64,000 bases of DNA from an uncultured Paracoccaceae bacterium. GTDB lineage: Bacteria > Pseudomonadota > Alphaproteobacteria > Rhodobacterales > Rhodobacteraceae. The notes beneath the pieces were generated by a model that saw nothing but the letters and a program-made list of their open reading frames with translations, had not been told where the DNA came from and searched no databases. Below, piece by piece: positions 8,468 through 18,014 of the stretch (position 1 is its first letter; every line of letters begins with the position of its first letter). The stretch is taken from contig CANNFE010000005.1 in assembly GCA_947503775.1 (NCBI GenBank), positions 203,647 through 267,646 of the forward strand, given 5' to 3'. The translations under genes were made by a program, and so were the position numbers.

Positions 8468-8902
8468 TTACCTTAGCCAGGCGCCGCCGGATGCGCAAAG
8501 CTGCCGGCAGTCATTGGCGTCGGCCTTTTCGTCATCGCCGAGCATGACGGAGAACGTGCCCGGCCCGGTGAAGCGGGGGTCGTCGCAATCGCCGTCATTG
8601 GCAAACTCCGAGCTGTTATTGCCGAAATCGATCGATCGGCACTCTGCCGGGGAGGATTGCGCGCGGCTGCGCACGGGACGGATCTGCTGCGCTTCGAACA
8701 GCCTTGCGCAATCGGTCGCGTCTTCCTTGATATTCACCCCATAAAGATCGCGCGCCATGCCCGCCCCCGCAAATCGGGGATCATCGCATTCGCCGTCATT
8801 GGCGAAGCGGCTGCTGTCGGTTCCAAAATCAACGCCATTCACGACAAGCGGGGCGCAGGCCGCCATACCAAGAAAAACCAGAGCATAAACCTTCGTCTTC
8901 AT
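8468..8902 (-). CDS. Lipoprotein with duplicated NDGxCDDPRF motif
   Basis: This 144-residue protein has a lipoprotein signal (MKTKVYALVFLGMAAC). The body is two copies of one module. The first reads VDFGTDSSRFANDGECDDPRF, then a glycine-rich turn, an acidic patch and DATDCARLF. The second reads IDFGNNSSEFANDGDCDDPRF, then a similar turn and DANDCRQLC. Each module has two cysteines and many acidic residues, suggesting a disulfide-stabilised, perhaps calcium-binding fold. Such modules recur in secreted alphaproteobacterial proteins of unknown role. The start at 8902 is chosen for the signal peptide; an in-frame ATG lies 51 bases upstream. Confidence 0.75.
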   Translation of the reverse strand: MKTKVYALVFLGMAACAPLVVNGVDFGTDSSRFANDGECDDPRFAGAGMARDLYGVNIKEDATDCARLFEAQQIRPVRSRAQSSPAECRSIDFGNNSSEFANDGDCDDPRFTGPGTFSVMLGDDEKADANDCRQLCASGGAWLR

Positions 8903-9220
8903 AATATGTCCTTTCCTCAGTCGATCGTCCGAACTCTCGGACTTGCGGGACATGCGGCCTCTGATTTGGGCCTCATTATGGCGGATTGCGCGAGTCTCAG
9001 GATGCCCGACATTTAGTCAAACCCTGTGATCTTTTCGCACCCCCGGTTCGGGCGGAGCCGGATCGAGCGGTCCGGCGGGCGTTTGACGCGATATTGCCAG
9101 CTTTGCCGCAGGCCCGAGCCTTGCAAAAGTCCGGGCGGGCGGGTTTGATCACCGAAGTCCGCCTTCTACGCCGCATCGAGGGCGGATCCGGGATGCATCT
9201 GGTAAGGCGGCGGGTTTTTC
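8903..9220. other. Divergent intergenic region upstream of xdhA
   Basis: This gap of about 320 bases lies between the minus-strand lipoprotein gene and plus-strand xdhA, so it must carry promoters for both. I see no strong operator, riboswitch or gene. A purine-responsive site would be expected here but cannot be pointed out. Confidence 0.4.
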
Positions 9221-10720
9221 ATGATGGAGGTCTCCTTTCGGCTGAACGGAGAGGATGTGCGGATCGAGACGCCGCCGACGGTGACGCTGCTTGACTGGCT
9301 GCGCGAGGCGCGCGGGCTGACCGGCACGAAGGAGGGCTGCAACGAAGGCGATTGCGGGGCCTGTTCGGTGATGGTCGTGCGGGATGGCGAGGCGGTGGCC
9401 TTGAATGCCTGTATCCTCTTCATGGGGCAGCTCGAGGGCTGTTCGGTCCGGACAGTGGAAGGCGTCTCGGGTCCGGATGGGACGCTGCATCCGGTTCAGG
9501 TGGCGATGGTGGAGCATCATGGGAGCCAGTGCGGCTTTTGCACGCCGGGCTTCGTCGTGACGATGGCGGTGGCGCATCTCAATGGGCGGCGCGATCACGC
9601 CGATCAGCTTGCGGGAAATTTGTGCCGGTGCACGGGATATGCGCCGATTCTGCGGGCGGCGGAGGCCTGTGAGGATGAACCGGTGCCTGACTGGCTGGCC
9701 GAGGAGATCCGCGCGGACGCCCCTGCGGGGGGAGGGGCGCGGCAGGCGGGGGAGGCTTTGAGGGCCGGGAGCGCGGGAGTGGTTCGCGCGTGGTCAGATT
9801 TGCATATTTTTGGCCAGATGAACGTGCCGGGGATCGGGGCGCGGTCGGCGGTGCGACCGTCGTCCGGGGACGAGTTGGCGCAGTGGTATGCGGCGCATCC
9901 GGAGGCGACGTTGGTCGCGGGGGCGACGGATGTGGGGCTTTGGGTGACGAAGGGGCTTCGGGATCTGGGAGAGGTCTGTTTTCTGGGCGGGTGCGACGAT
10001 CTGAAGGGGATCGAGATCGGGCCGGAGCGGGTGCGGATCGGGGCGATGGCCACGGTCGAGGCGGTGCGGGAGGCCGTGGCCGAGCTGCATCCGTCCTTTG
10101 CCGAGATGCTGCGGCGCTATGGCTCGGTCCAGGTGCGGCAGGCGGCGACGCTGGGGGGCAATATCGCCAATGGCTCGCCCATCGGGGACGGGCCGCCGGC
10201 GCTGATCGCGCTGGGGGCGGTGCTGCATTTGCGGCATGGCGAGGTAAGGCGCCAGATGCCGCTGGAGGAGTTCTTTCTGGACTATGGCAAGCAGGACCGG
10301 GCGCCGGGGGAGTTCGTCGAAGCGGTGAGCTTTGCGCGGCAGGCAGACCGGCTCAGGTGCTACAAGCTGAGCAAGCGGTTCGATCAGGATATCTCGGCGG
10401 TGTGCGGGTGCCTGTCGGTGACGGTCGAGGATGGCGCGGTGTCGAGGGCGCGGGTGGCCTTTGGCGGGATGGCCGGGGTGCCGAAGCGGGCGGCGGCGGT
10501 CGAAGCGGCCTTGATCGGGGCGCGCTGGTCGCGCGAGAGCGTGGCGGCGGCGGCCGCGGCGGTAGCGGAGGATTTCGAGCCCTTGAGCGATATGCGGGCC
10601 TCGGCGGCGTATCGGCTGGAGGCGGCGCGAGGGATGATCGCGCGGTATTTTGAGGATCTGGAGGGCGCGCCCGTGTCGGTTCTGCAGATCGCTCCGGTGG
10701 CGCGGGAGGCGGCGGAATGA
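9221..10720 (+). CDS. xdhA: Xanthine dehydrogenase small subunit (FeS/FAD)
   Basis: This 499-residue cytoplasmic subunit passes electrons from the molybdenum subunit to NAD+. The N-terminal plant-type 2Fe-2S domain has CNEGDCGAC and a later Cys; the helical 2Fe-2S domain has CGFCTPGF and CRCTGY. The FAD-binding domain starts near residue 215 ([20 protein letters not shown]) and includes [20 protein letters not shown]. It overlaps xdhB by four bases. The linker between the FeS and FAD domains (about residues 165-210) carries an unusual low-complexity insert that includes the translated REP-like motif (HIFGQM), described separately. Confidence 0.95.
   Translation: MMEVSFRLNGEDVRIETPPTVTLLDWLREARGLTGTKEGCNEGDCGACSVMVVRDGEAVALNACILFMGQLEGCSVRTVEGVSGPDGTLHPVQVAMVEHHGSQCGFCTPGFVVTMAVAHLNGRRDHADQLAGNLCRCTGYAPILRAAEACEDEPVPDWLAEEIRADAPAGGGARQAGEALRAGSAGVVRAWSDLHIFGQMNVPGIGARSAVRPSSGDELAQWYAAHPEATLVAGATDVGLWVTKGLRDLGEVCFLGGCDDLKGIEIGPERVRIGAMATVEAVREAVAELHPSFAEMLRRYGSVQVRQAATLGGNIANGSPIGDGPPALIALGAVLHLRHGEVRRQMPLEEFFLDYGKQDRAPGEFVEAVSFARQADRLRCYKLSKRFDQDISAVCGCLSVTVEDGAVSRARVAFGGMAGVPKRAAAVEAALIGARWSRESVAAAAAAVAEDFEPLSDMRASAAYRLEAARGMIARYFEDLEGAPVSVLQIAPVAREAAE
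9802..9823 (+). repeat. REP-like motif inside xdhA
   Basis: GCATATTTTTGGCCAGATGA at 9802 onward lies in the interdomain linker of xdhA and is translated HIFGQMN. A GC-rich inverted repeat lies upstream around 9718-9740 (CGCCCCT and AGGGGCG arms). The same motif in xdhB is read in the same frame (HISGQMK). Confidence 0.65.
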
Positions 10721-13182
10721 AGGACGAGGCTGCGGTGACGGGCGCTGTCGGGCGGGGGCTGGCGCATGACAGTGCGCGGCTCCATGTGACGGGGGCGGCG
10801 CGCTATGTGGACGATGTGCCGATGCCCGCGGGGTGCCTGTCGCTGGCCTTCGGGCTGAGCGAGGTGGCGCGGGGGCGGATCGTCTCGCTGGATCTGGAGG
10901 CGGTGCGGACGGCGCCGGGGGTCGTTGCGGTGATGGTCGCGGCAGATCTGCCGGGGGCGAATGACGTGTCTCCGTCAGCGCATGACGAGCCGCTTCTCGC
11001 GGAGGGTGAGGTCTTTTATGCCGGGCAGCCGCTCTTTCTGGTGGCGGCCGAGAGCCATCTGGCGGCGCGGGCGGCGGTGCGGCGGGCCGTGGTGGAGATC
11101 GAGGCGATGGAGCCCATCCTGACGGTGGAGCAGGCGCTGGCGGCGGAGAGCCGGTTCGAGGATGGGCCGCGGGTCTATTCGAAGGGCGATGTCGAGGCCG
11201 CTTTGGAGGGGGCGGCGCATGTGATCGAGGGCCGGGTCGAGATCGGCGGGCAGGAGCATTTCTACCTCGAAGGTCAGGCGGCGCTTGCCTTGCCGCAGGA
11301 GGATGGCGGGGTCGTTGTGCAATCCTCGACCCAGCATCCGACCGAGATCCAGCACAAGGTGGCCGAGGCTTTGGGGCTTGCCATGCATGACGTGCGCGTC
11401 GAGGTGCGGCGGATGGGCGGCGGCTTTGGCGGCAAGGAGAGCCAGGGGAATGCCCTGGCCGTGGCCTGCGCCGTGATCGCGGCGCGGACCGGGCGGCCGG
11501 CGAAGATGCGCTATGACCGCGATGACGACATGATCGTGACTGGCAAGCGGCATGATATCCGGGTGGAGTATCGGGCGGGCTTTGATGCGCGCGGGCGGAT
11601 CCTTGGGGTGGATTTCACGCATTACATGCGCTGCGGCTGGGCGCAGGATCTGTCCTTGCCGGTGGCGGACCGGGCGATGCTGCATGCGGACAATGCCTAT
11701 CTGCTGCCGGCCGCGCGGATCACCTCGCACCGGCTGAAGACGCATACGCAATCGGCGACGGCGTTCCGGGGATTTGGCGGGCCGCAGGGGATGGCCGGGA
11801 TCGAGCGGGTCATGGATCACGCGGCCCATGCGCTGGGGATCGAGCCCGTGGAGCTGCGGCGGCGGAATTACTATGCGGAGCGGTCCGAGGGGGGCGCTGC
11901 CCCCCGCGCTGATGCGCCCCCCCGGCATATTTCCGGCCAGATGAAGGAGGATCCGCGTGAGGTGGAGATCGCAGTCTCGGGGGATGCGGCCTCTCGCGGG
12001 GCCGTGGGGCGGGTGCCGTCCGAGCGGGGGGGCGCCGTTCCTGCGGGCGGGCAGAACACGACGCCTTACGGGATGGAGGTGACGGATTTCGAGCTGGGCG
12101 CGATGACGGCGCGATTGCTCGAGACCTCCGATTATGCGGCGCGGCGGGCGGAGATTGCGCGCTGGAATGCGGCGAACGGGGTGCTGAAGCGGGGGATCGC
12201 CTTTTCGCCGGTGAAGTTCGGGATCTCGTTCACGCTGACGCATCTCAATCAGGCCGGGGCCCTGGTGCATGTCTATCAGGACGGGACCATCGCCATGAAC
12301 CATGGCGGGACCGAGATGGGACAGGGATTGTTCCAGAAGGTCGCGCAGGTGGCTGCCGCGCGGTTCGGCGTGGCGCCGGAGGTGGTGCGGATCACGGCGA
12401 CGGATACGGGCAAGGTGCCGAATACGTCGGCGACCGCCGCGTCGAGCGGATCGGATCTGAACGGGATGGCGGTGATGGCCGCCTGCGATGCGATCCGGGA
12501 CCGGATGGCGGCCTGCCTGGCGGAGCTGTTTCAGGCGCAGGCCGCGGAGGTGGTCTTTGCCCGGGGGATGGTCCGGGTCGGGGTGGAGGAGATGAGCTTT
12601 GCCTCCGCCGCCAAGCTGGTCTACGAGAACCGGGTGAGCCTGTCGGCGACGGGGTTCTACAAGACGCCCGAGATCCGCTGGGACAGGATCAAGGGTCAGG
12701 GGCGACCGTTCTTTTACTTTGCCCATGGCTGCGCCGTCAGCGAGGTTGTGATCGACACGCTGACCGGGGAGAACCGGATCCTGCGCACCGATATCCTCCA
12801 TGATTGCGGCGCCTCGCTGAACCCGGCTTTGGATATCGGGCAGATCGAGGGCGGCTTCGTGCAGGGCGCGGGATGGCTAACGACTGAGGAGCTGGTCTGG
12901 GATGATGCGGGGCGGCTCAGGACCCATGCGCCTGCGACCTACAAGATCCCCTGCGCGTCGGATGCGCCGGATGTGTTCAACGTGGCTTTGTGGGAGGGGG
13001 AAAACCGGGAGGAGACGATCTATCGCTCCAAGGCTGTGGGCGAGCCGCCCTTCATGCTGGGGATTTCGGTCTGGCTGGCGCTCAGCGATGCGGTCGCGGC
13101 CTGCGGGCCGGGCTATCCGGCGCTGGATGCGCCCGCGACGGCGGAGCGGGTTCTGGCCGCGGTGCGGCGGGTGCAGGCGTGA
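10717..13182 (+). CDS. xdhB: Xanthine dehydrogenase molybdopterin-binding large subunit
   Basis: This 821-residue subunit hydroxylates hypoxanthine/xanthine at the molybdenum cofactor. Family motifs include [34 protein letters not shown] and the C-terminal [19 protein letters not shown], whose Glu matches the catalytic glutamate of the family. Between RRRNYY (about residue 387) and TTPYGMEV (about 447) is an insert of roughly 50 residues that usual XdhB proteins lack. It is rich in Gly, Ala and Arg and contains a translated REP-like element. The flanking core motifs are intact, so the enzyme is probably functional. It overlaps xdhA and xdhC. Confidence 0.95.
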   Translation: MKDEAAVTGAVGRGLAHDSARLHVTGAARYVDDVPMPAGCLSLAFGLSEVARGRIVSLDLEAVRTAPGVVAVMVAADLPGANDVSPSAHDEPLLAEGEVFYAGQPLFLVAAESHLAARAAVRRAVVEIEAMEPILTVEQALAAESRFEDGPRVYSKGDVEAALEGAAHVIEGRVEIGGQEHFYLEGQAALALPQEDGGVVVQSSTQHPTEIQHKVAEALGLAMHDVRVEVRRMGGGFGGKESQGNALAVACAVIAARTGRPAKMRYDRDDDMIVTGKRHDIRVEYRAGFDARGRILGVDFTHYMRCGWAQDLSLPVADRAMLHADNAYLLPAARITSHRLKTHTQSATAFRGFGGPQGMAGIERVMDHAAHALGIEPVELRRRNYYAERSEGGAAPRADAPPRHISGQMKEDPREVEIAVSGDAASRGAVGRVPSERGGAVPAGGQNTTPYGMEVTDFELGAMTARLLETSDYAARRAEIARWNAANGVLKRGIAFSPVKFGISFTLTHLNQAGALVHVYQDGTIAMNHGGTEMGQGLFQKVAQVAAARFGVAPEVVRITATDTGKVPNTSATAASSGSDLNGMAVMAACDAIRDRMAACLAELFQAQAAEVVFARGMVRVGVEEMSFASAAKLVYENRVSLSATGFYKTPEIRWDRIKGQGRPFFYFAHGCAVSEVVIDTLTGENRILRTDILHDCGASLNPALDIGQIEGGFVQGAGWLTTEELVWDDAGRLRTHAPATYKIPCASDAPDVFNVALWEGENREETIYRSKAVGEPPFMLGISVWLALSDAVAACGPGYPALDAPATAERVLAAVRRVQA
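11889..11946 (+). repeat. REP-like element (hairpin plus motif) inside xdhB
   Basis: A perfect GGGGGGC...GCCCCCC hairpin (11889-11905) is followed by GCATATTT, CCG, then GCCAGATGAAG (11925-11946). Both lie in the non-conserved insert of xdhB and are translated. The frame over the motif is the same as in xdhA. Confidence 0.65.
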
Positions 13183-14099
13183 GTTTCGATCTCGAGGCGC
13201 TGCGCGCGGCGGTGGCTTTGCATGGATCGATCGCGCGGGTCGTCGTGGCCGCCACGCGCGGGTCGGTGCCGCGCGAGGTCGGGGCGGCGATGCTGGTCTG
13301 GGAGGGCGGGCAGTCGGGGACGATCGGGGGCGGCGCACTGGAATATCAGGCGGCGCAGGCGGCCTTGGGCGGGCGCACGGGGATCAGCCGCCATCCGCTT
13401 GGGCCTGCTTTGGGGCAGTGCTGCGGCGGGGCGGTGACGCTGGTGACGGAGCTTTGGGATGCGCAGGCCCTGGAGGGGCTGGGCGGGCCGCTCATTGCGC
13501 GCGATCTTGAGGGGCGCGGCGAGACGCTGGCGGTCCGGCGGGCGCTGGACCGGGCCCGGGCGCGCGGAGAGACGGCGCCTGCCCTTGTCGATGGCTGGAT
13601 GATCGAGCCGGTGACGGAACCCGAGCGGGAGCTTTGGATCTGGGGCGCGGGCCATGTGGGCCGGGCGCTGGTGCAGGTGCTGAGCCCTCTGCCCGGCTTG
13701 CGGATCACTTGGGCGGATACGGAGCTGAGCCGATTTCCGGAGAGGGTGCCGGACGGTGTGAGGGTGCTGGCGGTGGCGCATCCGGAGGATCTGGTGGAGC
13801 GGGCGCCGCGAGGGGCGGAGCATCTGGTCCTGACGTTTTCGCATGGTCTGGATCTGGAGCTGTGCCACCGGCTGCTGCGGCGCGGCTTTGGGCGCTGCGG
13901 GCTGATCGGGTCGGCCACCAAATGGGCGCGGTTCCGGTCGCGGCTTGCGGCGTTGGGTCATTCTCAGCCGGCTTTGGGGCGGATCGATTGCCCGATCGGG
14001 GATCCGTCCCTGGGCAAGCATCCGCAGCAGATCGCCATCGGGGTCGCGCAGGCGATGCTGCGCGCGCCCTCTGAAGGGGTGAAGGAGAAACGGGCGTGA
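13179..14099 (+). CDS. xdhC: Xanthine dehydrogenase accessory protein XdhC
   Basis: This 306-residue protein is the chaperone that binds and sulfurates molybdenum cofactor and inserts it into xanthine dehydrogenase. The N-terminal XdhC/CoxI region has ATRGSVPREVGAAMLVW, GTIGGGALEYQA and GPALGQCCGGAV. The C-terminal Rossmann-like part has LWIWGAGHVGRALVQVL and CGLIGSATKWARFRSRL. It starts with GTG overlapping the xdhB stop (GTGA). Its own stop overlaps the GTG start of the following ABC ATPase, tying purine oxidation to purine uptake in one transcript. Confidence 0.93.
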   Translation: MSFDLEALRAAVALHGSIARVVVAATRGSVPREVGAAMLVWEGGQSGTIGGGALEYQAAQAALGGRTGISRHPLGPALGQCCGGAVTLVTELWDAQALEGLGGPLIARDLEGRGETLAVRRALDRARARGETAPALVDGWMIEPVTEPERELWIWGAGHVGRALVQVLSPLPGLRITWADTELSRFPERVPDGVRVLAVAHPEDLVERAPRGAEHLVLTFSHGLDLELCHRLLRRGFGRCGLIGSATKWARFRSRLAALGHSQPALGRIDCPIGDPSLGKHPQQIAIGVAQAMLRAPSEGVKEKRA

Positions 14100-15607
14100 C
14101 GCTCTTTACGGCGGAGGGGCTGGACAAGGCCTACGGGGCCGTGCAGGCCAATGACGATGTCAGCTTTGCGGTCGCGGCGGGCGAAGTGCATGCCTTGCTG
14201 GGAGAGAACGGCGCGGGCAAGTCGACGCTGGTCAAGATGATCTATGGGCTGGTCGCGCCCGATGCGGGGCGGATGGAGATGGAGGGCGCGCCTTATGCGC
14301 CCGGGGACCCCAATGCCGCGCGCGATGCGGGCGTGGCGATGGTGTTCCAGCATTTCTCGCTCTTTGATGCCTTGAACGTGGCGGAGAATATCGCACTGGG
14401 GATGGCCGATCCGCCGCCGCAGCGGGCGCTGGCGGCACGCATCCGGGAGGTGAGCGAGGCTTACGGGCTGCCGCTGGATCCGGCCCGCGCGGTGGGCGAT
14501 CTGTCGGCCGGGGAGCGGCAGCGGGTGGAAATCGTGCGCTGCCTCCTGCAGGCGCCTAAGCTGCTGATCATGGACGAGCCGACGAGCGTGCTGACGCCGC
14601 AGGAGGTGGAGATCCTGTTTGCGACGCTGCGCAAGATCAGCGCGGAGGGCACGGCGATCCTTTATATCTCGCACAAGCTGGAGGAGATCCGGAGCCTTTG
14701 CGACGGGGCGACGATCCTGCGGCAGGGACGTGTCGTGGCGCGCTGCGATCCGCGCGCGCGCACGGCGCGGGAGCTGGCGGAGCTGATGGTCGGGGAGATG
14801 CTTGAGCCGCCTGCGCGCGAGCGGCACGCGGCCGGGGACGTCGTGCTGGTGCTGGACGGGCTGTCGGCGCCTGCGCGGACGGCGTTCGGCACGCGGCTCG
14901 AGCGGATTTCGCTTAAGGTGCGGCGCGGCGAGGTGCTGGGGATCGGCGGGGTGGCCGGGAACGGGCAGGACGAGCTTTTGGCGGCGCTCTCGGGCGAGAT
15001 GAAGGTCGCGCCGGGGATGGTCCGGTTCGGGGATCGGCCGGTGGGCGCCTTGGGGCCGGAGGCGCGGCGGCGGCTGGGGCTTTTATGCGCGCCCGAAGAG
15101 CGGTTGGGCCATGCGGCGGCGCCCGCGATGAGCCTGACGGAGAATGCGCTGCTCTCTGCGATGACGCGCAAGGGGCTGGCGCGGCGGGGCTTCTTGCGTT
15201 GGGGGGCGGCCAAAGGGTTCGCCGAAGAGGTGATCGCGGGGTTCGATGTGCGCGTGCCGGGCGCCTCGAGCGCGGCGCAGGCCCTGTCGGGGGGCAATCT
15301 GCAGAAATTCGTGATCGGGCGCGAGGTCCTGCAGGCGCCCGAGGTGCTGGTGGTCAATCAGCCGACCTGGGGCGTGGATGCGAAGGCGGCGGCGCAGATC
15401 CGGCAGGCGCTGCTGGATCTGGCGGCAGGCGGGGCAGCGGTCGTCGCGATTTCGCAGGATCTTGATGAGCTGATGGAGATCTCGGACCGGTTCGCGGCGC
15501 TCAATCACGGCCGGCTGAGCGCGCCGCGGCCCGCCGAGGGACTGACGGTCGAGGAGATCGGCCTGATGCTGGGCGGGGCGCATGATATGGATGTGGCGCA
15601 TGTTTGA
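14096..15607 (+). CDS. ABC transporter ATP-binding protein (BMP-type nucleoside/purine importer)
   Basis: This 503-residue protein has two fused ABC domains, as in RbsA/YufO-type ATPases. The first has Walker [14 protein letters not shown], signature LSAGERQRVEI and Walker B LLIMDEPTSVLTP. The second has a degenerate Walker A (GVAGNGQDELLAAL), signature LSGGNLQKFVIGRE and VVNQPTWGVDA. This layout goes with BMP-family binding proteins, which import nucleosides or purine bases. The GTG start overlaps the xdhC stop. A 353-base gap unexpectedly separates it from the permease gene. Confidence 0.92.
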   Translation: MTLFTAEGLDKAYGAVQANDDVSFAVAAGEVHALLGENGAGKSTLVKMIYGLVAPDAGRMEMEGAPYAPGDPNAARDAGVAMVFQHFSLFDALNVAENIALGMADPPPQRALAARIREVSEAYGLPLDPARAVGDLSAGERQRVEIVRCLLQAPKLLIMDEPTSVLTPQEVEILFATLRKISAEGTAILYISHKLEEIRSLCDGATILRQGRVVARCDPRARTARELAELMVGEMLEPPARERHAAGDVVLVLDGLSAPARTAFGTRLERISLKVRRGEVLGIGGVAGNGQDELLAALSGEMKVAPGMVRFGDRPVGALGPEARRRLGLLCAPEERLGHAAAPAMSLTENALLSAMTRKGLARRGFLRWGAAKGFAEEVIAGFDVRVPGASSAAQALSGGNLQKFVIGREVLQAPEVLVVNQPTWGVDAKAAAQIRQALLDLAAGGAAVVAISQDLDELMEISDRFAALNHGRLSAPRPAEGLTVEEIGLMLGGAHDMDVAHV

Positions 15608-15620
15608 GCGTGCGGAATTT

Positions 15621-15643
15621 GCATATTTTCGACAAGATGAAGG
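15621..15643 (+). repeat. REP-like motif, intergenic copy 2
   Basis: GCATATTTTCGACAAGATGA, continuing AGG, lies just after the ABC ATPase stop. It differs from the other copies mainly in GACAAG in place of GGCCAG. Confidence 0.6.
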
Positions 15644-15662
15644 ATCGAGCGGGGGAAGGGGC

Positions 15663-15694
15663 GTTAAGGTTAATGGCGGTTAGGGTTAATGGGG
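15663..15694 (+). repeat. Two 16-bp GTTAAGG units, copy 2
   Basis: The units are GTTAAGGTTAATGGCG (15663-15678) and GTTAGGGTTAATGGGG (15679-15694). The first is identical to the first unit at 8215-8230. Confidence 0.7.
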
Positions 15695-15960
15695 ACGTTT
15701 AACGGGACGCCGGAGGCGATCGGGCCTGTGAGGCGGGGCTCTCTCTTCTTGGGGATCGGCCGGGTTTCGATGATGGGCTGCCGGGGCGCCGAAACCGGGG
15801 CCGGGCTGGAGAGGTTGCATCGCGTCACGCGGTGGATCGGGACGGGATTCGGCCGGAGCTGGGCGGGATATCCGGTTTGGCCGTTGCGGGATGTGCGGAA
15901 CGGCGAAGCGCTTGCGATGGGTGAGCGCGCTGCGCGCCGCGCCTCCTGCGAGGGGCGCGC

Positions 15961-17070
15961 GTGATCTCGTTCGAGCGGCGGGCGGTGCCGTCACGGGTGA
16001 TGGCCTTTGCGACGCCATGTCTGGCGGTGCTGGCGACGATGCTGGCGGGCGGGTTGATGTTCGCGCTTCTGGGCAAGGATCCGGTGGCTGCGATCCGGGT
16101 GATCTTTTGGGAGCCGCTTTTCGGCGAGTTCGCCTTTTACTATCGCCCGCAGCTTTTGGTGAAGGCCGCGCCGCTGGTTCTGATCGCGACGGGGCTGGCT
16201 TTGGGGTTTCGGGCGGGGATCTGGAATATCGGCGCGGAAGGCCAATACATCATGGGCGCGCTTTGCGGCGCGGCGGTGGGGCTTGCGCTTTATCCGGCCG
16301 AGACGCGGTGGATCTTTCCGCTGATGGTGCTTTGCGGGGCTTTGGGCGGTTTTCTCTGGGCGATGATCCCGGCACTGCTCCGGGTGCGGTTCGACACCAA
16401 CGAGATCCTCGTCTCGCTGATGCTGGTCTATGTGGCCGAGCGGCTGCTCAGCGCGATGGCGCTGGGCGCTTTGCGCAATCCGGAAGGGCGCGGCTTTCCC
16501 GGATCGCGGAACCTGTCGCAATGGGACGCCTCGGCCAATCCGGAGCTGATCGCGGGGACCGGCATGCATTGGGGCGTGGTTGCCGCCCTGATCGCGGTGA
16601 TCTTCGCTTATGTGCTGCTCGAGCGGCATGTACTGGGTTTTCATATCCGCCTGTCGGGCGAAGCGCCCAAGGCGGCACGGTTCGCAGGTGTCGTGCCGGG
16701 GCGGCTGGTGGTTTTGTGTCTGGGGATCTCGGGAGCGCTGGCCGGGCTGGCGGGGATTTTTGAAGTGACGGGACCGGCCGGGCAGATCACCATCGGTTTC
16801 AACACCGGATACGGGTTCACGGCGATCATCGTGGCGTTTCTGGGCCGGCTTCATCCGGTGGGGATCCTGCTGGCGGGCTTGCTGATGGCACTGACCTATA
16901 TCGGCGGGGAGATCGCGCAGTCGCAGCTTGGCCTGCCGGGAGCGGCGATTTCGATGTTCCAGGGGATGCTGCTGTTCTTTTTGCTGGCGGTTGATGTGCT
17001 GACGCATTTCCGGCTGAAGTTCGGTCGCAGCGAGGCTACGCCTGCGCTGAGGACGGAGGCGGCGGAGTAG
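15961..17070 (+). CDS. ABC transporter permease (BMP-type, first subunit)
   Basis: This 369-residue inner-membrane protein has about nine hydrophobic segments and the YufP/NupP-like signature region LGFRAGIWNIGAEGQYIMGAL. The N-terminus (FERRAVPSRVMAFATPCLAVLATML) and LLGKDPVAAIRVIFWEPLFGE are typical of the first permease of this family. The GTG at 15961 is chosen on N-terminal similarity. It forms the channel with the 17071-17985 subunit, which starts on the next base after its stop. Confidence 0.92.
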   Translation: MISFERRAVPSRVMAFATPCLAVLATMLAGGLMFALLGKDPVAAIRVIFWEPLFGEFAFYYRPQLLVKAAPLVLIATGLALGFRAGIWNIGAEGQYIMGALCGAAVGLALYPAETRWIFPLMVLCGALGGFLWAMIPALLRVRFDTNEILVSLMLVYVAERLLSAMALGALRNPEGRGFPGSRNLSQWDASANPELIAGTGMHWGVVAALIAVIFAYVLLERHVLGFHIRLSGEAPKAARFAGVVPGRLVVLCLGISGALAGLAGIFEVTGPAGQITIGFNTGYGFTAIIVAFLGRLHPVGILLAGLLMALTYIGGEIAQSQLGLPGAAISMFQGMLLFFLLAVDVLTHFRLKFGRSEATPALRTEAAE

Positions 17071-17985
17071 ATGGATCTGTCTGCGATCAATCCCGTTCTT
17101 TTAGTCGCCTCGCTGATCGTGGCGGCGACGCCGCTGCTTTTTGCGGCTTTGGGCGAGCTTGTCGTGGAGCGGGCGGGCGTTCTGAACCTCGGGGTCGAGG
17201 GGATGATGATCACCGGCGCGATCTGCGGTTTCATCGTCGGGGTCGAGAGCGGGAGCGCTTACCTGGGCTTTCTGGGCGCGGCTGCGGGCGGGGCGCTGCT
17301 CAGCCTGATCTTCGGGGTGCTGACGCAGTATCTGCTCAGCAATCAGGTGGCGACAGGGCTGGCGCTGACGCTGTTCGGGCTGGGGCTGAGCGCGTTGCTT
17401 GGGCAGGGCTATCAGGGGGTGAAGGGGCCGACGCCCGCGCGGCTCGATATTCCGGTCCTGAGCGATCTGCCGGTCGTGGGGCGGATCGTCTTTGGGCATG
17501 ATCTGATGGTCTATGCGGGCCTCGCGCTGGTGGTCGCCGTCTGGTGGCTGCTGACGCGCAGCCGGGCCGGGCTGATCCTGCGCGCGGTGGGCGAGAACCA
17601 CGATGCGGCCCATGCGCTGGGCTACAAGGTGGTGCGCGTGCGGCTGGCGGCGATTGCCTTCGGCGGGGCCTGCGCCGGGATTGGCGGGGCCTATCTGAGC
17701 CTTGTTCGTGTGCCGCAATGGACCGAAGGGATGACCGGCGGGGCGGGGTGGATCGCGCTGGCGATCGTGGTCTTTGCGGCCTGGAAGCCGTGGCGGGCTT
17801 TGCTCGGTGCCTGGCTTTTTGGCGGTGTGACCGTGCTGCAGCTCAATCTTCAGGCGGCGGGGATCGCGCTTCCGGTCGAGTATCTGTCGATGTCGCCCTA
17901 TCTTGTCACCATTCTGGTCCTTGTCCTAATGTCCTCGGGTCGTGCGCCCGGCTCGCTGGGGCGCATCTTCCACAAGACGGGCTGA
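17071..17985 (+). CDS. ABC transporter permease (BMP-type, second subunit)
   Basis: This 304-residue polytopic membrane protein is of the YufQ/NupQ type. The conserved segment GELVVERAGVLNLGVEGMMI is near the N-terminus, and GENHDAAHALGYKVVRVRLAAI, the cytoplasmic loop thought to contact the ATPase, is near residue 185. It abuts the first permease and precedes the BMP binding protein by 29 bases. Confidence 0.92.
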   Translation: MDLSAINPVLLVASLIVAATPLLFAALGELVVERAGVLNLGVEGMMITGAICGFIVGVESGSAYLGFLGAAAGGALLSLIFGVLTQYLLSNQVATGLALTLFGLGLSALLGQGYQGVKGPTPARLDIPVLSDLPVVGRIVFGHDLMVYAGLALVVAVWWLLTRSRAGLILRAVGENHDAAHALGYKVVRVRLAAIAFGGACAGIGGAYLSLVRVPQWTEGMTGGAGWIALAIVVFAAWKPWRALLGAWLFGGVTVLQLNLQAAGIALPVEYLSMSPYLVTILVLVLMSSGRAPGSLGRIFHKTG

Positions 17986-18014
17986 GCCCGCTTACACCTA
18001 CAGGGGAAATTTGA

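Larger units (their letters stand above)
15608..15960. other. Repeat-bearing gap inside the purine operon
   Basis: This gap of about 350 bases lies between the ATPase and the first permease, in an operon where most other junctions overlap or abut. It contains a REP-like motif (15621-15643) and the double GTTAAGG unit (15663-15694), followed by about 260 GC-rich bases. A 91-codon ORF (15689-15964) has no recognisable protein character. The stretch looks like an inserted composite repeat. Confidence 0.5.

Noticed and set aside
15689..15964. 91-codon ORF between the ABC ATPase and permease genes
   Set aside because: It lies in repeat-derived sequence with no ribosome-binding site or recognisable protein; it merely ends in the GTGA of the permease start.
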